DNA of 64,000 nucleotides from Lichenostomus cassidix. Lineage: Eukaryota > Chordata > Aves > Passeriformes > Meliphagidae. The stretch lies in NCBI GenBank assembly GCA_008360975.2, contig CM039211.1, positions 48,916,077-48,980,076 on the forward strand, written 5' to 3'. The position numbers were made by a program, and so were the translations under genes. The notes beneath the pieces are model-generated. The model made no database searches and had not been told where the DNA came from. It worked only from the letters and a program-made list of their open reading frames with translations. Within the stretch, counting starts at the first letter, position 1. Each line of letters opens with the position of its first letter. Of this stretch, positions 1 through 10,800 are shown one piece after another.

Positions 1-777
1 CACTTTCATTTCCACAACTGTAAAACTGGGGAGACCTGCTATTTGAATTCTAGAAGGGACTGTGAAAAAAATCTTTTAGTGCTGGAAGCTGTCATGCTGA
101 CAAAAAAAACCCCTATTACCAGAAATGTTCTTTTTCATAAAATGGTGTTTGCTTATTTATACAAAACTGCTAGTGTTTTCTCCATCTAAGTATTATCTTT
201 TCTTACGTGTGTTTGGAAGGACTTTCAGACTCCTGCTTAATGTTTAAGATGCAAACACAGCACTGCTTCAGTGCTTCACTACTTGTGTTTCCAACTACCA
301 CAACACTTTAGGAAAGGAAAATAAAAAATTCAAATCTGTCCAGCAGCCAGAACAAAATTTTAAATGCAAGAGATTGTTTTCACCGTGGCTAGACATGTAG
401 TGTAATTGTCTCAACATTTCACACAATGATGACTTAAGAGGAGGTTTTACTCCATGCAAACTTTAGGACCAGGTAACTACTCTAAAATCTGAAGTGTCTG
501 CAGATACAGGGATGTTTATCCTTCGCATCTTTCTAAATGAATGTTATATTTTTCTGCCACTTTCCCAAACCCAGGAAACACTTTCATAGATACGCAAGTG
601 CTGAAACTTTACACAGTGGAAAGAGGACCCAGAGTGAGGCACGTGCCTTGCATGTGCTTTCTTGCTCTCTCAAACCAAGGTCTTGCACAGGTTATTTCAC
701 AAGTGTAAGTGCTGGAGAGGCAGTGGAAGGTATTAGTCTCATCTGGGCAGTAAGCCAATCCTAAAAAGGCTCATTTG

Positions 778-1050
778 AAAAAAAACACAAAACCAAAACC
801 AAACAAAACAACAAGAACAAAAACAAAACAACAAAACAAAACAAAAACCCACTCACAAAAACCAAACAAAAACCACAAAAACCAACAAAACAAACAAAAA
901 AAATCCAGTAACAACAAACAAAAAAAATAAACTAAACAAAAATCCACAGAAAAGCCCCAACAAAACAAACAAACAAAAAATCCAGTAAAAACAACAACAA
1001 CAAAACCAACCAACCAAACAAAACCAAAACAAACGAACGACCAAAAAAGC
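778..1050. repeat. A/C-rich low-complexity block
   Basis: About 270 bp composed almost only of A and C on the plus strand, with variable CAAAA, CAACA and CAAAC units and almost no G or T. It looks like a decayed (CAAAA)n-type satellite or an expanded poly(A) tail. No regular period is kept. Open frames on the opposite strand (Phe/Val/Cys-rich) are artefacts of this composition. Confidence 0.85.
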
Positions 1051-1297
1051 ATGCAACTGTCCCAGAGAAATCAATGGGAATAAGGTACTTGGCTTTTGGA
1101 GATGAAATAGCTTGTTGTACCCCACTCTCATTTCCCTACTTCTCAACTTGTCTTCCAAAAGTTTTAAACTATGCTTTGCATGCACAAGACTTTAACAACA
1201 ACTTCTCACATGGACTTTCCTCCCATTGCTCCTGCAGGAAAAAGGAGAAGGAAGTATTCTGCAGTACTGAATACAAAATCCACCTACTACCTAGAAC

Positions 1298-1342
1298 TTA
1301 CTGTCTAAAACTTAAAACTTGGTTTTAAGTTTTAGACAGTAA
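1298..1342. repeat. Perfect inverted repeat, 21-bp arms
   Basis: The arm at 1298-1318 (starting TTACTGTCTAAAAC) and the arm at 1322-1342 (ending GTTTTAGACAGTAA) are exact reverse complements separated by 3 bases (TTG). Lies in DMRT1 intron 4. Confidence 0.9.
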
Positions 1343-1345
1343 AAC

Positions 1346-1396
1346 CTGAGAAAGTCCTCTAAAAGGGGAGAGAAAGTCTGAGAAAGTCCTCTAAAA
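1346..1396. repeat. Direct repeat of a 19-bp unit
   Basis: CTGAGAAAGTCCTCTAAAA occurs at 1346-1364 and again at 1378-1396 (period 32), immediately next to the inverted repeat at 1298-1342. Confidence 0.9.
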
Positions 1397-2097
1397 ATAT
1401 TCTTTTGCCATTTGTCACTGGCTTATCAACTTTTTCTCCTGATTTTTTCCCAGTTTCTGCTGAAAGGACAGGAGCTGTGCTTAGCTAGAAGCAAAACATT
1501 TCATTTGGAAACACTTCAGACTGCAAGGAGGTTGACTGGTGGTATTTTGCCACTCAGAAAATATCAGTCCATTACTATACGCAAAACACTGTAACATTCC
1601 ATGACGGTCCTATACAAGTGCTAGAAGTTTCCTGAGATCTTCACATCATTGATAGAAAGACAGACAGTGTAGATCAGTGATCTGCTAGATCATCTCTCCT
1701 CCCTTTTATTGTAACTGGTCTAAGCAGGCACTTAACTTACCAGAACAAAATTAATTAAATGGTCTGACTCAAATATCAAGATAACACATGAATTGGCAAA
1801 GCCTCTATAATGCTGAAGTTGCAGCTGAAGTGTGGGTAATAGACTGTGTGTGTGTTTTGTAAGACCACTGCAGATTCATGCCTGGGAATTTAATAGCCAT
1901 TTTTACTAAAGATGTGCACTTCAGATGTTTTGAAAATGTGGCTAAAAAAATCAGGTTTTTGACCTGTAGCTCTTCTAGGCACATTGATATCCTTCTGCAA
2001 CATTTTTGGGTTAACAGTACATAAGTTCTCACAGACATCTCAAAAATATAGTCATAAGCTTTGCTGCAGGAGTTTAGGTGAAGTTTCACAGTCTACA

Positions 2098-2160
2098 TTA
2101 TATACCAAATTGGATTAGATGATCCTAATGTTCACTTCTGGATCTAAAATCCGTAAACAC
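2098..2160 (+). mobile_element. Possible ancient CR1 3' end
   Basis: TTGGATTAGATGATCCTAAT followed by GTTCACTTCTGGATCTAAAA resembles the GATTAGATGATCCTAATGGTCCCTTCTGG end of old CR1 elements. It is short, so the call is tentative. Confidence 0.5.
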
Positions 2161-4649
2161 TTATATTTAGGAAGAATGGAAGCCTCTGAGCATGCTTATC
2201 ACTTCAAACAAACAAAAGGAATGAATGAAATATGATTTGTTTCTTTAAAACGTGCACTAGAGTTGTCTTCAGCAACGAGCAACAACTAACCCTGAAGAAA
2301 CGTCACTAGGCTTCATAGCAGAGAAGTCAGGCACTGGACAAAGAGCTCAGCCCAACAATCAACAGAGAAATATTTAAGGATGTGTCTTTTGTAGGAGACA
2401 GCAACTGCAGTATGTGCAGTCAGTACTTTGGGGAAACGACCCACCCTAACACACAGGATCCACTCAGCACTCACACAGGTGACAATAAGAAGGCAAAAAA
2501 GCCTCTAACTCCCTGAGGTCTGTGAAAAGCACTGGAAGAAAAATGTCATGGAGAGTAAATAACGTATTTACTGGGCATATTATCTTGTCTGTAGACAGAA
2601 AAAGTAAAAACAGTCATCTCCTCCAAGAACATGCATAAGAAAAGAGAAGATGTTTCTAAGAAGCCTGTTGGCTATGATCCTGCTCACAGGCTCAAATTTC
2701 TTCCAGAAACATTGGTGCCTCTTTCACCCACTAGCTCCCTGCTATGGAAAAACACTTCTTCAGAGTCTGGAAAATGCTGTTTGATCTCAGTAAATTACAT
2801 CTCACTGCTTGTCGGTTTCTGATTGATGGTGTAACTTAGGGAACAATATCTGTGTGTGGAATAGTGTCTGGAGAAGCAGTCAGGGATTATTGAAAATACA
2901 GTATTTATGCAGTTTAAAAATCAGTGGAACATTACGTGTAATTTTTTTCTAGAGTGATGAAAAATTACTGAAGTGCATTTGGGAACAAAGGGTATAAGGT
3001 CTTTTGTCTATTTTTAAAAACACTCGCCTGGTAAGACTTCTTAGTGAGTTAGTAGTGATGGATGCAAGAAAGAGTGTCAACCGCAGTTGAGCATAAAACC
3101 AAATGCTTCTCCAACCAATGGGCAGAAAGGAAGACGTCACTGTTCATTGGTGGTTAGAAAAGAGGGAATAAAATGAAGTGGAAGAAAAGAGAAGGAAAAT
3201 GAACCAAGGATCACTGATTTCTCTAAGCCATTTAAAACTACTGGAGAAGGAGGAAAAGTCTAAGGTTTCATCACACCGTGTGTTGTTTCTTCATCTATCT
3301 GATGTGTCACAGTTAGTTGGAAGACTTTCAGACACAGCCACTACGAAATAACAGCCACCTCCTCAACATAAATGATTCTAAAGTCAGTGAGTATCAGGGT
3401 TCAGTGCCAACTTACACAAGCCACAGGTATGACTTTACAGACGCTTCACCTTCCAAAACATCATTTGAATCCTTAGGTCACAAGGATTGTCAGGACACAA
3501 CCACAGAATACAAATGGAAACAGACACCACAACTTCAGCCACAGAAAGACCATGACTGAAAACAATTATGGAACCTACACAGCATACATCCTTCCACCAG
3601 ACAGAAAGAGAAGAAGACTAATTTAAACACGGAAGGAGACCAAAGAAGCATGGGAGGATGGATGCTGTTACCAGTGTAATAGCAAAAAAAGACTCTGTAA
3701 AAAAAAGCAAACCAGAACAACCCACTAAAACCTGGCAAGTGTAAAGTAAATTAAAATAAATACTTCCTACAGATCATACAACATTGAACTGCCAAGTTCA
3801 TGGACTGGTACGGAGAAAACAAAATGTGTGGAAAGCTTATTGTCCTGGCTCAGGCTACCTTTGAATGCTGAAGATTTTGTTCTCTGTTTCTCTTCTTGTG
3901 TCTCTAGCATCAGTTACTGACCAGATTCAGTGATGGAGAGGCAGCTCAGTGGAGGTGGATTACTCCAGACTCTGTGAGCACCTGTGTGAGCACTCTGCTA
4001 CAGGAGTAAGGGAGCAAGGAGGAACAACGAAGCGAGAGAAACACTGTCAAAACCACAGGGTAAATTCACCAGTGCTGGAAAGTACTGCACATTACTGTAA
4101 TCCTTAGGAGGGCATGAAACACAGTATGGAAAGACTGATTTATCTGCAGTAGTTTTAAATAAAATGGAAGGAAGTCTGTAAAGGGTTTCATTATATGGTT
4201 GGGATGCAGGAGCAGTTCCTACATACGGTTCAAAAAGAAAGCATGGCAGAGGCTCAGTGGGAGGCCTGTGGAAAAAAACCACAGACAGCACTTCTGAGAG
4301 GAAATATTATTCTGAGGTTGGAGCAAAGATCATTATTTGCTCCTGTGAGAGAGCCAAGCGGTAAGCACCAAAGACAGCACCTCACGTGACTGTACAACTT
4401 AAGAGATACACATAGGTGGAGAAGGTACAACTGACTAGACTACTGAACCATGAGGCTTCTGAAGTACAAGCTTGCACAACTGCACACCATCGTCAGCCTT
4501 ATCACCACACTATGAGCCTTCCAGAAATCAGCCACTATCTCTAAAACAGCTACTTTCTGATGCTTAGCTTCCTTCCCAGCAGCAACCCACTCCTCCTGAG
4601 TGCGGGTCCAAGGCAAGGTGGTCCCATGCACCCCAGTGGGTGTACTTAC

Positions 4650-4812
4650 CTCTCGCTTTTGACTCCGAGGAGGAAGGGATGTCCTCAGAGGTCAGAATTT
4701 GGGGGAGGCACATGGGAGCACCAACCCCCTGCCCCAGGTAGGAAGCAGGTGGGTAGTAAGAACACATGCGGTACTGCGAGCTGACAGCATGGTGTCTCTC
4801 CATGCCCTTCAC
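4650..4812 (-). CDS. DMRT1: DMRT1 exon 4
   Basis: 163 nt, starting at GTG after TCTCTCCCAACAG and ending AAAGCGAGAG|GTAAGT, a consensus donor. It encodes 54 residues plus one base. The peptide [20 protein letters not shown] followed by [13 protein letters not shown] matches the conserved DMRT1 segment containing SSQYRM and SYLGQ. It ends SSSESKAR, and orthologues continue into a Ser/Pro-rich tail (VFSPPSSQDS) encoded by the last exon. No such exon was found between 1 and 4649. Without splicing, the frame runs on for about 28 codons to 4564, giving a truncated tail ending CCWEGS. Confidence 0.94.
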
Positions 4813-7800
4813 CTGTTGGGAGAGAGAAATAAACAGCAGCCTGTGAAAGCCAAGCCCCAGCGCCACAGGAGCACCCCACTACCCACCTCCCACCCCCTGC
4901 AATGGCTTTGAAGGAAGTCACAGTGGGTGGGTGGGAAGTAAAATTCTGACATGCTGGCCTTGGGTTTTTGGTTTAGTGGGTTCAGTGTGCCCATACTGAC
5001 CAGCTACAGGTGGCGTGGTATGGGATGTGACCCAGCAGCAGCACCAGCAGCATACCTCTGGGTGTTTTATCTTACTGCAGATGGAGATACATCTGGCACA
5101 CGAGCAAACACCCTTCACTGCAAGCAGCCTCCTGCCAAGTCCCCAGATTACGGCACAGACAAGTGTATACACCTGGCCACTGTCAGAGGTTAAATGTCCA
5201 TCCAGCTCCTACACCTCCCCAAAGATTAACCCATCTCAGACTGGTGGTAATTGCTCTGGGTGGCTAAGGCAGACAGTCCTATCAACTGACTCTGACAGGA
5301 CACCTTCCATGGCATTGAGCGCACACACACACACACACACACGCACGCACGCATTTTCTTACAACACCAACACACACACACACACACATGCACAAACAAA
5401 CACAGTTTTTCTTACAACACCATTAGATGGGAAAAATATTTTCCTGAGTTACCAAAAAAGATCACATCATATTTAGACTACACAGGAAGCCAGCAGTGGA
5501 GCCACAGCTGGACACGAGCCAGCAGGTCTGCCATGTCAGCACAGCGTCCACCAGACAACCCCTACTCCCTTTCTGCAGACTGCAGCAAACTGGCAACACA
5601 CAGAAATCAAAGATTATTCTACTCCAATGGCCTGAAATAATGCAAACTGATGTCCTCAGAGAAGTAGCAATGCTTTTTTTGTGTTTTATGAAAGAACTAC
5701 CAACTACTATTGTTGCAAAGCCCTACAATGCAATGTGGCCTCCATGCTCCAAAAAATGTAGCCAAAACACTTCACAAGATTAACACTTTTAACAGAAAAG
5801 GTACCACTAGCTGGTTTCCCTAAGTACGCAGGGAAGTGAATGATTGAAAGACAGAAAGATTCTGGGCAGAGACAAAATATCAGAGTTTTGATAGTTATGA
5901 TAGCAGCAGTGCCAACAATAATACACACCCAGCTATGCCATTAGACAATGTCTGTGTAAGCCTTTGACAGCAATTGTTTGACAGCCTTTTTAGCTATGTC
6001 TCACCTCAGCTGAAGCAGCTCTGCCTGCACCACTGTGGCTCCCTCGGGTCGCAGCCAGCTGTGCCTGGAGCCCTGCCCCATGGCCACTCCCAGGCTGCAA
6101 AGCTCAGCACCAGGGAGCAGGGGAGGCGGGTTGTGAACCTGCTCTCCCAGATGGCTGCCCCACACCAGCAGACCTCCAGCGTCTGGTCCTGGCAGTAGGA
6201 GCCACCAGCACCTCCAAGAAACAGCCAGAATGCAGTCACTCCTTGTTTTCCAGGGGTCCCCATAAGAATTCTGTATTCATTTTCATATGCCTAGCTGGAA
6301 ATAACGTGGTCCAAGCCACATAAAATCCTGTTGGTACCCTCTGAGGCAGGTTTGCAGTGAGATTAAGTGCAGAGAGAGAGAGAATGGTGGCTGTTCACAG
6401 GAAGCAAAGTGCATCTCTGGCCAACTTCTGACAGCAGCACAGTTGCACGTACTTGCACGTGTACTGAGGGACTTGCTTTTAGCCTGTGCAAGTCGAAGAG
6501 TTTTTCTATTATAAAATAAAGCAATACTTGAAATTTTTGGTTTTCTACCTCCACATGTAGACAAAGTTCAACACGCACTGAAGTTTCATCCAGAATAAAC
6601 AGTAAATTGCTCCTCCAAAACTTAATGAGTCATCCTGAGGAAGCCTGAACTCAAAAGAACCATTGACATCTCCTCACGTCTTCTGACAAAGGGCACTTCT
6701 CCTCTTTGGAAACAAGACTCCCTCAACAAAACCCAGGTGGCCTCTGTGCAATACAAACCGCCCAAAAGCACAGTCTGAAGGGTATTTTGAATCTGCACAT
6801 ATGCAAAGCTAAGGAGCCAAGAGCTCTAGAAGTACCGGGGGAAAAAAAAGTTAGCAAACTCCTCTCTGCCTGCTGTGTTGCACACACTGTCTTCCTTCCC
6901 TTGGTGGGGCAGGGCAGCATCCACGGACCTCCCCTCACATCTCCACCCCTCCCTTGTGCAAGGCCATGTGTGCACACATACAGCTGAGGGAAGGCTGGCT
7001 GCAGGAGACAGCATTATTTCAGCTGTAACAAAATGGAGGGATCACTCCCTGGCACTGAAGCAATCATGCGCACGTTTCCCCTCCCTGTACAGTGGATGCA
7101 GTGATCCACCTCCTTTCAAAGCTTTTTTAAGGGGTTTTCTCCATTTCTTAAAAAAACAACTCACCTAAAATCTCTAGATGCAATGAATTATTACTACTAT
7201 TATTATTAGTGTGTGGTAGCTGGCTAGCAAGAGACATGTTTTATAATCTTATTACCCACACCAAGTCTATGAACCACAGTTCGACCGACAGCCAGAGACT
7301 TGGCTCTGCAAAGAATATGCTGTGTATTAACCACCGAAGAAAATCTAGAAGCTTTTGGTTTTGTTTTATTAAACTACTTAGAATCCACACCACAGTAAAT
7401 CTGAATCATAAGGTTTCCTTTTTATAGTGCTTAGCAATCCTATTTTACAGTAACAATAAAAAAGCAACCAGTTGTAAAAAGTCTTGACCTTAGCACTGCA
7501 TTAAAAAGAGGGCTTAGGAGACCACTACCAAATGAGAAGGGACATTTGCTCTGTATTAAGTCCTGCAGCTCTGTGGAATCCTTGCAGGTTTTTGGGTGCC
7601 AGAAAGGGATATCAAGAAAGCGTTGGGGAGGCCCTGGCATATTCAGATTATTTTCAATCTGGGGCAATCAGCCTTCCAAATGCTACAGTAAGGCAGAAGA
7701 TTTGGGATCCTGCCCTAGGTCCTGTCCAGGGGGAATGCTGGGGTCATGCAGGGATCACAGGAGGAGAATGCCTGGCCTTCTGGGGTCTCCATCTGCCTCC

Positions 7801-10800
7801 CTTGCCCCTTCCAGCCCTACAACAAAGCTGAGACAGGCATGAGCTGGGACAGTCGCACAATCCACTCTGGTTTGTATCACTGCAGACTACATGCCAAAAG
7901 AACAAGGCATATTTTAGGTGAGCAAGAACTGTGGAATGGAAGGGCATGCATTGCTCTTTGCAGAGGGCAAGCCAAGTTCCTAAGTTGCTTCCCTTCCAGC
8001 CACACACTGCTTGTGTCCCGCTCCAGCTGCAGGACTCACCCAGTACCTCACAGACTTTAGTGGGAGACATACATCCTCAGAGCAGCACAGTTGATCTATG
8101 CAACATTTGCAGGTTCTCCTAAATTGTACAACACAGCACACACCTAGTAATGTTTTGAAACATGTACTGCAAGCAATGGTAGGATGCTTACAATTCATGA
8201 ACAAATAAATATGGCTGATTAGGAGCCCACAAGCGTGGTGGAAATTCTTTCCCTGTGCCTTGTAAAGCTACTGTGAGGAATTGAGAGGCAGCTACAGTCT
8301 GCCCTTGCACAGACAAGCTGGCAACAGGACTTGATCATCACTGAGCAAAACAATCAGTGCAGCCCTCCAGCTATGTCCAACAGTGACAGAATACATAGCA
8401 AAACACAGGGAAAACATGAGAAAAATGCTCTTGCATCAGACCATTCCTGTGAAAAATCTTCCTCAACAGCTGGTGGAAGGGCATGTAAAGCCCAGCTCCT
8501 CCTTCCAAGCTTCTGGCAGCATCTGCATAACCTCTACATACCTTCTTCATGAAGAAAGGGCTGATGAGAGGAGGTGGCCAAACCAGAAACAGGGAAGCGT
8601 CAAAGCAGGCACGAAGTGGTGACTCACTTCTCTAGCCTGGGAAACGAGAAAATGGTCCAGTCCTTCCCAGATACTTACTCAGGCAAAACATCACCTGTGT
8701 AATTCTTTCATTTGCAGATGAAAGAACTGAGCGAGCCAACGTTATTTTAGCAGCATCTTCACACTTTATATTTGATCCTGACAATGGGGCTTATTTCCAA
8801 GAAGGACAAACAGGACACTACTCCTGGGTGACAAGGGCTGCAAAAATTTCAGAGCAACGCAGGAGATCAAACTGCAATCCTTCAGCTCTGCCACTGATGT
8901 GCCACATGATCTTTACCCAGGATTTCCATCCTTTTATCTTACCCATGACTCACCAAAAGCTTCCTTCAACCAAATTCAGTAATTATGGAAAAAACAGAGA
9001 AACTCCTGAAACCTCTGTCCTGATTTTGAAGTCAACTTAAGTGGGCATAAAATTGCATTTGTGTCATTGCTTGCAAACAACAGCATTCACAGTATGGTTT
9101 CTGGCACAGGCAAGAAGGCATCTGCTGGTCAATGAAATAGAAATCCAGACATCTATAATCTCCGCTCTGTCACCTGTGAGCTGTGTGATTGTGGCGAGTT
9201 ATTTAACACTTCCCTGCCTCAGTTTCTGCAGTTATAAACCAGGGTTGCTGCTACTCTCCCACCTTGCAGTGCTACTGCCCATGTGGTGCCCCCTCACAAC
9301 TACTGTTGCACTTACGCTGCCCATGGTGTTTCATTCCTAAAACCTGCTAAGCATGTTTTCCAGTACAAGGAAAAAATGAGTCTATGATACCCTGCCTTGA
9401 CTTACTTTGATTCTAGCACAGAAAATACAAGAGACATCTATATTTGTCCCTCCTTGATAGACAAACTTAATTAACCTTTGCTATTCTGTTCCAACCTATT
9501 CTTTTAGACAAAGGCAGTGACCCATAAACAATATGTTACCATCAGAATCTCAACTGCAGTGACACCTAGAGATATAGCCCTATCAGCAGTATTGGAAAAT
9601 AAACCACTTAGATTAGCTCCTCCAAGAATTATGGATTGCATTCATGTCACACATGAGCTGTCAGAAACATTAGGATACTTTTAGCATAAATCTGTAGTGT
9701 GAAGGGTATGTTATGAATACAGTATATGATTCACTGCTTACACATAAAATTGGGACTGTCTTGGGTGACTTGCACAATGTGTATATATTTACACACACTT
9801 TACACTGACTTCTCGAGAGTAAGATTGCAATTTCTATAAGAAAGACAGGCTTTTTGGAGGAAAAGCTGGGCCAGAAACCAGAAGCAGGTGGCAGAAGTTG
9901 AAAAGAGCCACCTTTTTTCACTATCAAGTTGCTAGTCTTCAAACTCCTAGCTGTCCTATCACAGCCCCACTCTTCTGGATTTAATAAAAGACAGTTGTTT
10001 AAAATTTGGTACTTCTAAGAAATCCTTAAAAAGCAGTTTCCTACATCAGCAATACAAAATATTTTGTTTCCAAATGGTATATGTAAACCCCACATTAGAA
10101 AATTTCCCAGTCTCTCAAAAATATTTACTTTTGCTCCAAACTGGTTTAAGGAAAGAACAAAAAAGTTTAGGTTCTGGAATTCACAATACTGGTTTGCCAA
10201 GCTGCAGTAAAAGTTTAAAAAAAAAAAATTAAAAAGGAATTGCATGAAATTCTGAAATGTGTCCAAAACCTCCACACCAGCCTTAATCTTTACCAGGAGC
10301 AGTACCCCTGGAGTTAGGAGAGTAACAAAGAAAAAGCAGCCACTGGTCCTCAGATGTGAGGGCACATTCTGCATCTTGTTGATTTTTAATGATTTAACTG
10401 TATGAAGCAGAAGTTTTAACATTTTTGGGGTGATCTTGGCTCACAATGAGTCCAGATTAGAGGTGCAGTGTGGATCGTGCACCAGCAGTTTGCCAGCTTA
10501 GAAAATCAGGTCAGATTAGATCGAGTCGTGTCCTTCAAGGTTTTACTGTTGCTGTGATAGAAAAGGCTGCAATCACCCCAGAAGCATCACCTTCCAAGTA
10601 CACCAACCTGCTCTGACCTGCAGTACTTATGCTGGCAAACTGATTTTACTGTTAATTGGATTGAATGCACACCAATTCCCATTGTAATGAGCAATTACAA
10701 GAGCTTCAAGGGAGACTCTAGATGCTCACACAGGACTGGTGTGAAAGGAGATGTACAGTAACCACCAGATCTGCTACATTTCCTCCCAGCCTAGGCTTGT

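Larger units (their letters stand above)
1..4649 (-). other. DMRT1: DMRT1 intron 4 (partial)
   Basis: This sequence lies downstream of the exon 4 donor and runs off the left edge. It holds an A/C-rich low-complexity block (778-1050), a hairpin next to a tandem duplication (1298-1396) and an ancient CR1 3' end (2098-2160). I looked on the minus strand for the expected terminal DMRT1 exon (Ser/Pro-rich, SPPSSQDS-like) and did not find it. The only open frames are short and unrelated. Confidence 0.85.

Noticed and set aside
771..1185. Phe/Val/Cys-rich minus-strand frames resembling membrane proteins
   Set aside because: Translation of the A/C-rich low-complexity block.
5015..5476. 153-codon frame with a His/Thr repeat tract
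   Set aside because: The tract is just the translated CA microsatellite.
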